A DNA stretch of 64,000 nt. Origin: Trichosphaerium sp. ATCC 40318. Taxonomy: Eukaryota; Discosea; Flabellinia; Trichosidae. Below, one piece after another: positions 34,689 through 47,245 of the stretch; within the stretch, counting starts at the first letter, position 1, and each line of letters starts with the position of its first letter. The translations under genes and the position numbers were made by a program. The notes under the pieces were generated by a model that made no database searches, was not told the origin of the DNA, and saw only the letters and a program-made list of their open reading frames with translations. Location: positions 62,001 to 126,000 of the forward strand of contig JALMLS010000369.1 of the NCBI GenBank assembly GCA_038496445.1, given 5' to 3'.

Positions 34689-34938
34689 ACAATTGTAACT
34701 GCTGATATCATGCCAAAACTAATTCTAAAATAAAAAGTGATCACTTACATTTCTGTTTCAAATCCTACTTTTTCCCCCTTGAGAAATAAAGAGCAATTCA
34801 TTTCTGGGCGGTATTGCACGTCTTTTTTTGAACGAATTGACTTAAAACGGATTTTCTCTTATCGACTCGTGAAAACCAGCTGGCATACACTACACTACCT
34901 CGCCAGTTTTTCAACAGACCTCGGGTTTCCTATCAACA

Positions 34939-37103
34939 ATGGATGTTAACGACGAAAGGGTTTGTTTGAAAACTTTTAATATTGCGTCTGTTGAGCATTG
35001 GATACGCAAACGTGAGTCGTTACTTGATTTAGGCGCGTTAACTCTGTTATAGACGGAATCAACACATGCGTCACACAAACACACCTACAAACATACACAT
35101 GCTTGTACAGTGCGTACCACAAGCTATTCGAGCTATTTGACGACACAGACATTCCTTTTGCCAAAAAAATCCCAACAATACTCTATCTGGCATGCGTGGA
35201 GGTACCTAAGTGGCTATTTATTACGCACATAGTTTAACTGAAGGTTTCTCCAAAAAAAACGTTTAGAGCGCCTGTTGTAGTTGTCTAAACCGCTAATCAG
35301 GGAAATATTGAAGTAGTAGATTATCTTATTGGATGTGGCGCTGATATCAATTGGAATGGAATCCAGCACCCCAGACAAAGATCTAAAGTTGTTTTTCCTT
35401 TTGAAGGTGCTCACATGGCCAACATACATTTGACACCTTTCTGGCATTTCATCATCTTTTTTTGTGATGTTACAAAGAAACTTGTGCAGCTGTTCTTGGC
35501 TTCACTACGTCTTACTTTTGACATTTTTGACATGCAAAGGAATGGCCACATCTAAAACTTACTCTATTCCAAGGGTCACAGGCGTCTGTAGACATACCCT
35601 TTTGTTTTTCAATACTAATTTTGTTTTGAATAGTTGCTACAGCAGCACAGAATTGGGATATTGTCAAACTATTACGACAAGCAGGTATTTAATTAAGAAT
35701 AAATACAGCGCATTAAAACATGCTTACGGTATTCAAAGGGGCAACAACTGAAACGAGGGACTTAGGATTCAGTCCTCCTCCACTTGGAAAGCAAGTCAAC
35801 TTTTTTTTCAACAAAACAACATTGTTTACAACACTTTAGGTCGATTTTTGCCCCTTTAATAGAAGATGCCGCCAACATTCTTTTAGAACCAGCTCTACTA
35901 GATCATGTATAATGATTTTTAAGCCACCAATTTGATTTACTAATCCAATGCCTGTAGGATTTAGTAGTTGAAGATATGATTGTTACTTCAGGGAATAAAT
36001 ATAATAAAATACAGACTCCAAAGTCAATCTGTGAACCATCAGCAACCCCGAAAATGAGTCGAACAAATATTGATGTTCCTGGCGCAAAATGTTTCTCTAT
36101 TGATGGATTAATGTCATCTAAAGAGTGTGATTATTATTTAAGCGAATGCGAGAAGATTGGATGGAAGTCTCTGAAAAATCAATTTCCTAAGGAATACAGA
36201 TCAAATGACCAAATTATTCTTTTATCCGAAACCTTAGCTGATGGACTTTGGAATCGTTTGTCGGTACGATTCTATTCTTGATGCGGCCCTAATTAACGCC
36301 ACAGACGCACCTAGAGCGTTCTGATGTTCAAATAAGGCCTATGGGCTTTGGAAATGGCGGATTGTGGCGTCCTATAAGACTAAATGAATGCTTTAAGGTA
36401 CATTACTCATCTTAATAACTGTTTCGTAACACGTGATTAGTTCGGAAAGTATAATGAAGGAGGATCGTTTAATAAACATATTGACGGACCTTGGGTGCCA
36501 AGACATGATGAATGCTCTGTGTTCACTGTTGTCGTTTACTTAAACGATGATTTTAAAGGCATCAACAAAAAATACAAAGAACTTGACTTTCTAAATACAA
36601 TGTAGGTGGTGAAACAGTATTCTTCAATGATGATAAGGAAGTCGCTGTAGTAAATCCAAAGATTGGGTCTGCTTTGTTATTTAATCACGATGTCCTACAT
36701 CAAGGAAACCCTGTTTTAGAGGTGCCAACTTTTATGGTTTTTTTCGGAATTCTCTGACGGTTTGTAGGGAGTCAAGTACATCTTCCGAACAGAAATAATG
36801 TTCATGCGTGTAGATGAGGGTCTTAACCCTCACGAGAAGACTTTCAATTCTAATTCTGACTATCTCAAAACTGTGTTTTATTACAACAAAGTACGACACA
36901 AGAGCAAAAAAAACCTTCATATTCATACTCAACAATAGGCTTATGATCAAGAAGCTGAAGGAAACACAAAAGGCTTCATTGACACATACAGAAAGGCGAT
37001 TAAACTTCAAAGCAGTGCAATTGATACTACAGGTACCTTCCACAGTCAACTGAATATTCTCATATTGCGTTTAGACTTTGATGACTTAGAAGCTGCCTAT
37101 TGA
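34939..37103 (+). CDS. Ankyrin-repeat protein fused to a 2-oxoglutarate/Fe(II) oxygenase
   Basis: Start ATG 34939 (MDVNDERVCLKTF), stop TGA 37101-37103. The N-terminal third has ankyrin-like repeats (GNIEVVDYLIGCGADINW and ATAAQNWDIVKLLRQAG). The C-terminal part is a prolyl-hydroxylase-type oxygenase: HIDGPWVPR supplies the first His and Asp, NDDFKGGETVFF is the usual strand, NHDVLHQG supplies the distal His, and KYIFRTEIMF the Arg that binds 2-oxoglutarate. About twelve exons; introns at 35791-35839 and 36559-36605 begin with GC. Exon joins between 35360 and 35640 are not resolved. The substrate is unknown; ankyrin repeats may bring in the target or be the hydroxylated part. Confidence 0.75.
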
Positions 37104-37113
37104 ACTGTATTGC

Positions 37114-39236
37114 ATGATTTTTTCTTATCTTCATCCGAAAGATATCACAAATCTCTTTGCAGTGTCAAGGGTATCCACTAATTATTAACCACTGCAATTG
37201 AGAACACATATTGATACAATGATAGGTGTACTATATCTTAGCAAGAGATGGAGCTATTTGGTGTGATAAGTTCAAAGAAAAGTGGAACGAAACAATCAAA
37301 GCATCAAATACAGTAAATCAACAGGGTAACTTAACAGTACGTACTTGTCCTTGTTTTCCCTATCAGTAGATATTTATTTAATATTATACAGATAAAACCT
37401 GCAGTGAAGGATTGGTACACTGTTTACAAACAAAGTGTCATCATTCAACGTCTTGAAGAAAAGAGAAAACTTCAATATGGTAATTAAAGAAACAAACAAG
37501 TATCCTCCTTTCTAACAAATCTATGCTTAAGCCGTGTTTGATTTCGGAAGCTATAGCGTGAAATGCGGACTGGATAAAGATTTTCCTGGCATAGATAAAT
37601 ACCAAGAGACAAAATCAGTGATTGCTAAAGTGCCAAGGTACTATAAATGCTGTCTGAACAGAAACCATAAGAAACTTAAGTTGCTTGCTTCGTTCTAATC
37701 TTCTGGGATTTTTTATAGAATTTATGACCTTCATTCGCGAAGAATGAAGTGGAAAAGGTACTTTATTGGCGAGGAGGCAGAGTTGCAATATCGTAAAGAT
37801 GAAATACACAGGTAAAAAATATATTTTCATATTTTTCTGAAATTCAAAAAAAAACAATACTGCACCTGCGCGACAATTCACATCACTTCAAAGTTTTTAT
37901 ATTAAACAGATATTGTAGGATAACTAGAGGAGGAAACATAATTGATGGGTACGTATAAATACCGATGCAGAAGGATATGAAGATGAAGAAGAAAATAATA
38001 GTTTTTACATTTTTTTTATTCAGCTGTTAACTGTACTTCTAGTTGTGCTCTTCCTGAATTTATTTGTGGTGCTTTTGTCAAATGGGAACAAAATGGTAAT
38101 TATCACCCAGTCGTAATTGCAGAGCCTCCAACAGGTACTAACATTAAGACAAAAAAAACTTTAGAATGAACATCATTACTAATCATTACTTTAGGATGGT
38201 CAAAGCAACATAAAATTGCTATTAGAAACGTAGTTCTTTTAGCGTGTCATTCGCCTAGTATCACAATTGTTAATTCAGCAACACTTATCCTATTAAATTA
38301 TGGCATTACAACAGGTACAAAAAAACTTCTTTTTTTTTCTTTGACTTCAACTTCAACAGCTCTTTAGGTGTTGTTATTTCGAGTGGTCATGAAGTTTCTT
38401 GTATTGCGCCAGGTAATGCTCTCTTGCTTATTTTATGAACTAACGTTTATTTTAGTGCACGAAGGTGTAGTGATATCTGAGGCAGTGATCGAAATTACCA
38501 ACAAGGATAATATTTCAAAAGACTTGATTTATTCTGTCAAACAATGTCCTCATGCGATACAACAAGAGTTATGGAATAATATTGTATTTTCTGGTATTAG
38601 AAATAGAGCTTATGTTGATTTCTATGCTTCTTAATATCTCTTTTAGGTCATGGAACTACTGAAATTCTTTCTGATGCTCCTGGAAAGGAAGTATTGGAAG
38701 CTGAACTTGCTAGAGTACAATCCTTTTTTCTTAGTTTTTACCCACTCTTAATTCTCACTTATTTCCTAAGGCTGGAATTAACTGCAAGCTTAAAGAACGT
38801 TGCAAAAATCACAGGTTTGATGTTGTAGCGTACGTTTCATAGATAACTTTTTTCATCTACAAGACAGTCGCACAAATATTGGTTTTTTCTAAATACCAAG
38901 AAATACCAACTAACAAAAAAAAATTAGAGGTGGATTAATCTTATCTAAAATGCCTGGTTTTCATGAATTCAGCATTGCCGAAGCTGGCATGCCTTTACTC
39001 TGTACGTATTTTTACAAATAATTCGCTTATTGTTTTATGTTTGCTCTTCCAGTTATAGAAGAGCAATGCCTGTTTGACTTAAGACTATTCACCTCAATTG
39101 ATTTTTTTGTCTTTTTTTAGCATCTACTATTCAAGAAATTAGAATTCGCCATAGAGCCATATTATTTTATTACCATTGCGCATCAGCAACATATTGGTAC
39201 AATAAGCTTGCACGTGGATCTTTAGAGGGAATATAA
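37114..39236 (+). CDS. F-box protein fused to a degenerate actin-like domain
   Basis: ATG 37114 opens MIFSYLHPKDITNLFAVSR, the end of an F-box; the codons just upstream read LPIELYC and would complete the motif, so the true start may lie upstream of an intron ending at 37089. The F-box is followed by YYILARDGAIWCDKF and, from about residue 85, an actin-type domain: VFDFGSYSVKCGLD (phosphate loop 1), VVIAEPP, GVVISSGHEVSCIAPVHEG, VFSGGHGTTEIL and VAGGLILSKMPGFHEF. In the second phosphate loop the catalytic Asp residues of LDSGDG are replaced (ISSGHE), and the outer subdomain 4 is short. So it is a divergent, probably non-polymerising actin fold. Stop TAA 39234-39236, about a dozen exons. Confidence 0.72.
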
Positions 39237-39486
39237 ATTATGAAAGAGCAAGCAAACTAAACAATAGATACAGTTCGATTGTAGCACCCTTCTTTAATTG
39301 TCCTTAATCGAAGTTTGGTTTGCTTAAGGATGAACCCAATTCATGAGTTTGAAATGATATGGTTGCGCCTTACACGTGATCTAAAACCTCTTGAACTCGG
39401 TCAATAAAAAAAATGATATCTTATCATTTTTGCGCAGAAACGTTTTGACCAATATTTGTTCGCCTCGCCCAAACACTTTTCAACGG

Positions 39487-39503
39487 ATATATATATATAT
39501 ATA
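39487..39503 (+). promoter_or_regulatory. TATA-like AT repeat
   Basis: An uninterrupted alternating AT run ending ATAAG, about 30 nt before the ATG at 39532. Its position fits a TATA element with a very short 5' leader; other genes here show no such run. Confidence 0.35.
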
Positions 39504-39531
39504 AGCTCTGGTGCGTACACTATTCGTTGAA

Positions 39532-42500
39532 ATGCGCAGGGGCAGTGCATTACAAGCCCATTTGTACAAAATATCTTCAATTGCAGTTCTTTTCGCTTTT
39601 TTATGCTTTGTACAACAAGGTTCTACGCAAGACGCCTTCATAGCGTCTGGAAATTCGTATGCTTCCTACAGCCTGCAAACATTCTCCAAAACTACTAACT
39701 GTGAACTCTCTGCTGGGTACGCTTGTTTCAGGTGTACACGGTGGTTGTTCATAGTGATTTCTAGGTTTTATAACGAAACGTTACCAGCAATTATAGATAT
39801 TGTTGTTAATACAACATATTATCCTTTACCATCCATTGCAGTAGAAAAAGATCTTGTATTTATTATAGCAGAACCACATGCTATTCAAGTTTACAAATTT
39901 GATTCAACAAATGAAATTGATTTAATTGGTGCTGTTCGGTTACCTCAGGTGCGTGTTGTCTGAGGCTTTTAATGACTTCAACAATCTACCTTGCTGTTTA
40001 CTAAATGATTTTTTGAAATAATCAGAATTCGAGTACCTTCAGGAATCGTTTAGCTGTAAAGGGCAATGTATTAGTTACTGATACTGATAAATGCATGTAT
40101 GTCTATAACACATCAGACTTGAATGCTGAGCCATTTATATATGGTTATAAAGACGCCTATGAAACACAAGAGCTGCTGTTTCAAACACCAATATTATGGA
40201 GAGTTAGAGAAGATGGTTCTATTACTGTATGTTTATTGATATCAATAGTTTCTTTTCCACCATTTTGAAGTAACACTAGGGCACGTGGAGTAACTCAATA
40301 CTTGTGAGTAACATTGACAAAAATACTGGAAAGCGTACTGTACTAGACAGAAACTTGTATGCGCAACTAGTTGGTGGTATCGCCGCTGACTCAGACTCTC
40401 CGTATTACGGTGCAACGTTCCGTGATTTCTTTGGCGAAATAGAATTCTGTAATGATTTCTCAAGCACCTGTTTTCAGGATTTGGGTGGAGCAAGTAGTCT
40501 TATCAGGGAAGGCCCTGGATCATATGATTGGGGTCCGTGCGGTGACGGTAGTAATACAACAGAGTGTTTGTATGTTATGGCTGTAAAAAAGTTTTTTACA
40601 GACGATTATGTAATAGTTTTAAGGGTACAGTATTTTATTATCCCCTCTAATTGTGATTGTTTCTTAACCTTTATTAGATATCTAATGACTTAAAAGTAGA
40701 CATAGTAGCGCCAACACTATACTATAGATCATATTATGAACCAACAGAATCACACTTACAAGTTTATTCGGCCACCAATGGTGTTCATATTTACTACGCA
40801 GACAAGCTAATGGATTGGAAGATTCCAGTCCCGTTAGGACATCAATACACAGACAATTTCCCTTACCCTACCCCTTGCCCCCCTGGTACATATAAAGATA
40901 CGCACGATATAGGACCTTGTTTACTGTGTCCCAAAGGCAGTCACCAGCCAAATCAAGGTACCTAACAACTTGTTTTCTGTAGTGTATTTTTTTGGTTCTT
41001 ACTTTGATATTTCTACATCTAGGCTCATCACGTTGTACTCCATGTAGCAATAAGGACCATTGCCGAGGCGGTACAATTATCCCTTCGTCTCTACCACCAG
41101 AACAGTTATCATCATTCTATTCATTCGAACCCACCTTCCGCGAATCTCCACAACAACATTTTCTGAAAGTAATATCTCACCCGCAATCGGTAGTATTCTT
41201 TACATTGACTCTACTACTTATCTTGTTTATCATAACTATTGGTATTGCGTGTGTGATATTGTTAAATTGTGGGTGTAGCACATCCATTATCATAAGAGTA
41301 ATACACGCCGTTGATATGAATAAACAACTCGTTTTCGAAAAACCAGAATGGAGAGGTGATATTTTTGGAGGGTTGATCACTTTCACCATGATTGGAATGG
41401 TGATACTTACTATAAGTGCTGAAACAAGTGTTTACTACTCTTACAAATCAACACCCTTCAATATGAACTGTACATCAACACCTGATATAAACGCTCATCG
41501 AACACGTGCTCTCAGAAACACAGATGCAGGATTTATTGATTCTAAAACGTTAGATGAATATAAAAGACTCGAAGAGTACGTAAGTGTTAGAATGTTAATT
41601 TAATAATTGAAATAAGGTCTATTGTCTATATAAATATCACGTGGTACGTAAGCAGAAGTATTTTCTCCGATTTTCTTGTTTTTTTCCATCTTTTGATTTT
41701 TGTTCCTTTAACCTTGTTGCACAAGGCATGATTTGAAGAATTTTGGAGAGTTTTTCAACCCCCAAGCTTTAGTAGTAATTTTTGATAATCATCAAAAACA
41801 GTTGAGCACTCATATTACTGCAAAAGAAAACAGGTATGTGCGCCCTTTATGTATCTACTAAGACAAAAAATAGTGTGTTGATCAAAGCAAATTTACCATC
41901 ATCATTTGACGTCATTATTGCTGACTATGTGTCATACAGCGCCATAACAATATGCACTTATACAAATATTACACATCGTATGTCAAACTTTTCTTTGCTC
42001 CAAACATATAGGAAACACTCTGAAGGTTTTTTTGACTTAGCATTTATTTTAGCCACAGTCACTTCAGTAAATATTTCACCACCATTACCTGCATTCATGC
42101 CATCATTGGACTACTCTATTGATATAGTTACAACTGCTGTTATTAGAAACGTTCATAGTTACACACATGGACACCTTGAAAGTTACTTGGGACTAAATGC
42201 AAAACATGCTCAAGAAAAAGCGAAATTTCCAAAACTGTTTAATGATACAAGTATTTACTTCAGGAGTCCTCGTGGACCCCTCGGTGGTCCAAAGTAAGTC
42301 TTAGCTTTATTCATTTATTATTCATTGCTCATGTGTCTTAGACTACATATTGCGCTGTCACAGAATAATGAGCTATTTTATGAAGAAGATACCTTGTATT
42401 TTACACGAACAGGACTTATTACTTCTATGTTAGTTGTCATGACTGTTATTTATAATATTGGTATAGTCGTTAACAATATTGAAAAAAAACTAAAACTACT

Positions 42501-42567
42501 GCTTTGGACAAGGCATAGAAAACGTGAGGTATCTACCTCCTTAACACATTATACCAAATTACTCTAA
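39532..42567 (+). CDS. Large surface membrane protein with a Cys-rich (ephrin-receptor-like) segment
   Basis: Start ATG 39532; an N-terminal signal segment (IAVLFAFLCFVQQGSTQ) precedes an ectodomain of about 380 residues that looks like beta-propeller or repeated strand units (DLVFIIAEPHAIQVYKFD). Then a Cys-rich block, PCPPGTYKDT through CLLCPKGSHQPNQGSSRC to CTPCSNKDHC, resembles GCC2/GCC3 ephrin-receptor-like repeats. Membrane spans follow (VVFFTLTLLLILFIITIGI; GGLITFTMIGMVILTIS), a second luminal part and a last span near the C-terminus (SMLVVMTVIYNIGIVV) ending in a basic tail. Stop TAA 42565-42567, eight to ten exons. I do not recognise a named family; function unknown. Confidence 0.65.
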
Positions 42568-42970
42568 CACTATGTAGTCGTATCAAGATATCAACTAAAT
42601 ATCATGACTGCCAATTGTGTAAAAAAAAACGTGTTTCTTTGTTATGATGTCGCCCTAATATGGAGGCGCACACAAGTTATATAAAACCAATTGCAGTAAT
42701 AGATACTATTGTTTACCCTTACACCAATGACAGTGTATCCCAAACCGTTACTGACACCTTTAAAATATTTTTTTACAAAGGCATGTGCAGTATAGAACTT
42801 ATTAAACTGCGTGAGCAGCCTACTATAAACCATCTCAATATGCATTGTACAGATTCCTTAAAATGATAGTTGAGTTGTGAACATACACCTACTGTGCTAC
42901 GAAAAATTAAGTACATTACAACACAAGCAAAGTTTTTTTTTGTAGTTTATTTACAAACATAAGTATCTCT
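42568..42970. other. Convergent intergenic region
   Basis: About 400 nt between two convergent genes. It holds only the two 3' ends; short frames here show no conserved features. Confidence 0.5.
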
Positions 42971-45100
42971 CTAAGCATTGCTTTCCTCCTGTGCTGCCTT
43001 TACATAATGCTCTAGAGTCCATACATAAGTAGCTGGTTTCGTAGCATCAGTTATGACTAATTTATCGCTCTTTGGAGTGAAAACAGCTTTGGACGCCTTA
43101 GCTGACTTTGCCCATTGAGTTCGTGGCCATTTAAATACTCTGAATGAAGGCACGTGGATCTTTAACGAAGAGTAAGAAATATTTCATCTTTTCTTTCTTT
43201 TTTTAATTACGTACCATACGCATTGCACCAGGTTCTTGGTAAGAAGCATATACAAGAACTTGTGCATCATGTGACCATGATATTGTAGAAATTTGTGTTG
43301 ACAAGTTCATTTTAACAGCAAGAGGCTTTACTGGTACTCTACCATTACCATCAAGCTGATATACATTTAGAACACCCATATCAGAGCCAGTAGCAAGGAA
43401 CTATTACAATGTCAGTAATCAACACTCAAAGTACAACGTCATTACGAGAAACAACAAGGAACTGAAAAAAAAACAAGCTAAATAATTACATACCTGGCCG
43501 TTTGGAGAAAGTTTCATTGCTGTAACTTCTAGTGCACCCTCATCATGAGCATTTTGTACCATTTGAAATGTATCCATGTCCCATACACGTATACTTCCTC
43601 CCTCTATAATTTTCAAAGGAGGTAAGGTCTCAACAGTACGGGTAACAAAAAAAAAACGAGAGAAGAGTTACGTACTGTGTGCTACATACAAAAATTTACC
43701 AGAAGGATCGAAAGTCATGCATGTGATTGTTTCAGCACCAGCTCTTAGTGCACGAACTGCTTGAAATGTGTTTTGGTAAATCACATAAGCTTCAGAGTAT
43801 CTATTCACTAAATAACAAAAATAAGCACAAAACACGTGTAGCTTGTTTGAAGAAACAAAAAAAAATTAACGTACAAACGAGAGCAATGTATTTCCCTCTA
43901 GGGCAGACCTCAATATATCTAAGTACTTGAGTATCCAAAGGTCTGTTCGATAGAGCTTTATGTGCGCTCACAACCTCAACACGTCCATCTGAAACCGATA
44001 CAACGTACAAACTTAACAAAAAGTGTTAACAGTAAACAGAAACTTGTGATTAATTTCAAAAAAGAAAATCTCGTACAATGGTTTCTTGAGCAAGGAAAAT
44101 ACGATGTGTAGACCATCACTCGTCCATTTCAAGTTTGCTATAGATGACTTCAATTGCTAAAAGTATAGTGTTAATATATAACACTATTTTGATATCATAG
44201 AATACGTACTGAAAGAAGAAGACGGCGGACTGGTACAAACTCTTCTTTTTTTACAGAAAAAATGTCAATCCGATGTTTGCTAAAAATTGTCACTCCAGTT
44301 CATCCAAAATTTATACTACATACTCTGCGAATGCTATAAAATGTCCACTCGGGTGGAAATCGTATCGTTGTCGGTACTAAGTAATGTTAAAAATGAGATA
44401 TTAAAATATTCTTTCATTACCAATTTTTTTGATAAAACTGTTGATCTGTAACCTTTTGATTGAATCAAATCACTCTTCAATACGCTCTTATCAACACCGT
44501 CAATAAGTGACTCTGTATTCAATACACCCTTTTCATATAACTCTGCAACAAATGGATCATCTAGCTCGGACTGCGCCTTCTCCAAACTAACACACAAGTC
44601 ATGAACACGTGCCAAAAAAAATATAACTTACTTTTCTACCGAAGCCCAACTTCCGTGACCAGCAGCATGACGCTCTTTGTACATTTTCCTAGACTCTTTG
44701 GTAAAGTCACTCCATTGCTAACAACATTTTAAGAACAACAAGAAATGTGAGAAAGCAAAACCAACCTCATCTTCGTCATCAACCCAAGCTGCTTCTTTTT
44801 CTTCGGTCTGAAAACGAACCTATCAGCTTAAAATCGTTTTAAATAATGACGTACTGGTTTCTTTTTATCCTCTCCTTGGTCTTCAGGCTTAGATTCATTG
44901 TCAATGTCAATTAATGACCCGCCACTGAGTAGATTGCCGAAAAGCTTCTGTGTAAGCCTTAATTCTTCTTGTTTATCAAAACCAAGAGGCTCGCTTGGCG
45001 TTTGTGACACTTTACGCTTTTTGTTTGGCGTTTGCTTATTTTCCCTTGGACGCTTCTTACTAGGGTTCGAAGTCATGTCTAATGCCGTTGTGGTGCTCAT
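42971..45100 (-). CDS. WD40 protein resembling U3 snoRNP component UTP18
   Basis: Minus strand, ATG at 45100, stop at 42971-42973, about ten exons. The N-terminus is basic and low-complexity (PSKKRPRENKQTPNKKRKV), a likely nucleolar signal, followed by AAWVDDEDEQW and HGSWASVEKAQSELDD, as in UTP18. WD-type blades follow: SIANLKWTSDG, RYIEVCPRGKYIALV, GGSIRVWDMDTF, AMKLSPNGQFLATGSDMGVL and the C-terminal MIHVPSFRVFKWPRTQW and AVFTPKSDKL. UTP18 is part of the UtpB complex in the small-subunit processome that matures 18S rRNA. The order of motifs fits; the assignment is by pattern, so another WD40 protein is possible. Confidence 0.7.
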
Positions 45101-45486
45101 AACTGTAATTGAGTTAGTTTTTATGCTAGTAACCGTATATACGCATTAATACGCTTAATACACCATATAAAACGCCACCTCCACATTCTGATTTTTGTAT
45201 TTCTCAAAAAACGTTTGTACAAAGAAGAAAAGGAGTATAACGTAGCAACGACGCAAAAACCGCAACAATCTTGGTTATTACCTGTTTTTTCCTAACCTCA
45301 GTACTTAGGTAATGCAATAGGTTTCTTACGGTATAACTAGCACCACGGATGATAATACTAAGCTGTACAACAGTGTAAAGTCAACTTAAAATCAACACCA
45401 AAAATGTGACTTCCAGTCGAGCAAAAAACGAATTACAATATAGCAAAAACACTAGTTCGCATATCTAAATAACACAGTTCATTTAT
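45101..45486. other. Intergenic region, no gene seen
   Basis: About 385 nt between two minus-strand genes; it should contain the UTP18-like promoter and the 3' end of the methyltransferase. Confidence 0.5.
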
Positions 45487-47138
45487 TCATTCACGTGTAC
45501 ATTTGAAAACAATAGCAAAAATTTGTGTTTCTTGACGATCCCTACTAGCTAACTCAGTTGTTGATACAAGCTCCCAGTTATATTGTTTTTGAGTTAACAA
45601 TCTAATACGTTCTGAATTGAATGCGCAACTAACAATGATACAATACCCATCCTAAGATGAAAAAAAAATAAGAAAAACTGACTTCATACGAAATGCTTAA
45701 AGAGAATGTTTGTACCTTCTTTAAAGCGGATGAAACTGCTGTTAGAGCAATATCTAGGTTTTCAAGTGAAGCTGGGGTACAGAATATAGCATCTAGAGTT
45801 CCCTTATCAATGACAAGGTCGAACCCACCCTTAGGAGCTACTTTTTCGTCTAACTTTTTGATATCCATCATAAAGTACTTGCAGCCTTTGATATCCTTGT
45901 CTATCGCTCTCTCTTGCATATAAGTAATAACAGATCCAACAAAATCAATATTAACAGAGTCTTTAAAGCCATCAGCCCACATCTCTTCGCTCATGAGTGA
46001 GTTTCCACAGCCGACATTTAAAATCTTTAATGAATCACGTTTTGCTTTGACATCCTCCTTACAGCAAGGCACATACTTTTCGAGTACAGGCAACACTGCT
46101 GAATAGTCTACATACCTAAATCTCATGTCAGTACAGCGTACAACCAATAAGGTTATATACCAGTCGTAGGTTAGTACATTAGAACCAGTCTTGAGCCCAG
46201 AGTATCGTTTGTCCCAAAACTCTTTACTGCCAAATACTAAAAAAACAAAAGAGTTAACAATGCCATCATTAAAAAACTGTCTTCATCTCTGCGTACAATC
46301 TCCGATTTCTTTACCCATATCACGTATGAGCTCTTCTTCTTTTGACTTTGGTGGAGGAGGTGAAGGGTTCTTTATCTTGTTTATACATTGGCTAACAGTC
46401 ATACCTTGTATAGAACGATCGTACACATCAAATATACGTAAATAGAATAACAACAGCTGTGGGTAAAAGTTTTGACGCATGCCCTCTTCCGTGAACTTGT
46501 CACCCATTATACCCTTCATTACTTTGGTTAATAGGGAAGAGGAGGATGTTGAGGCGTTTAATATACCTTTAGTATGGTATCAGCTGCATCTGTTTTTAGG
46601 TTAGGCCTCGCCCAAAATACTTTGATTTCCTTCAGTTCATTTCTGACATTTTATGAGCAAACCGCGCTGACACATTAAAATGATATTATTCGTACCTTGC
46701 TGGTTCCTTTGATAAAGTCTCAAGCTGTTGTGTGTAAATTTGAAAATACGCCTCAGCTAGGTCAGCCAATAAACCACAATTTTCTTTTAGTTTCTCTTGT
46801 AGTTTTGCTAGGCGTTAATATTATTGGGTTGCAGTTATCAAGGCATATTTGCGTTACCGTATGTGTACTTTATTGTATCTGCGTTATAGTCCGCAGAAAT
46901 CCATCCAATCTTTTCATTAAACTTCATACATAGCGTTGAAGCGTTTTCGCAGATTTTTTGAAGTGTGTCTGGCAAAATTAAATCTGTTAGGAACTTACGG
47001 AAGTTACTAGCATGTTCGCATTGCCAATTTGTCGCGTAGTGTAGGTTTTTTGTAAAGAAATCTAGCAAGCGTTACAGGTGAACATACAAAACCAATCTTA
47101 CCTGCTTCTAAACGCGAAAGTGGAGTTCGTTCAGCCAT
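45487..47138 (-). CDS. SAM methyltransferase (EEF1A lysine methyltransferase-like) with an N-terminal helical domain
   Basis: Minus strand, ATG at 47138 (MAERTPLSRLEA), stop TGA 45487-45489. The C-terminal part is a class I methyltransferase of the METTL13/EEF1AKMT4 kind: FGSKEFWDKRYSG, YDWYVDYSAVLPVLEKY, the SAM motif KILNVGCGNSLMSEEMW, NIDFVGSVITYM, DMGFDLVIDKGTLDAIF-type acidic loop and a C-terminal strand. It is preceded by about 230 residues of predicted helix (KLQEKLKENCGLLADLAEAY, QICENAS-type segments, SQCINKIKNPSPPPPKSKEE) that I do not recognise. The two parts join by an intron with a GTACGC donor in matching phase; without that splice the first part would end at 46283 as a separate gene. 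The methyltransferase call is firm, the fusion likely. Confidence 0.72.
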
Positions 47139-47245
47139 TTACTATTCTCGATCGTATGATATAAGTGAATAAAACGGTGGAGAATTTTTTTCTGCCAACG
47201 ATTTCACTTGACCGGCTCTTTCGTGAGTTTACGCTGATTAGCAAC

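Noticed and set aside
36943-37053. Second-frame ATG that could be spliced in phase to the F-box of the actin fusion
   Set aside because: The same bases encode the end of the 2OG-oxygenase in another frame. Dual coding is possible but has no support beyond matching phase.
46283-47138. Separate gene ending at the TGA at 46283
   Set aside because: A standard GTACGC donor just before the stop joins in phase to the methyltransferase, which otherwise lacks a start codon. Kept as a fusion, with this noted as the alternative.
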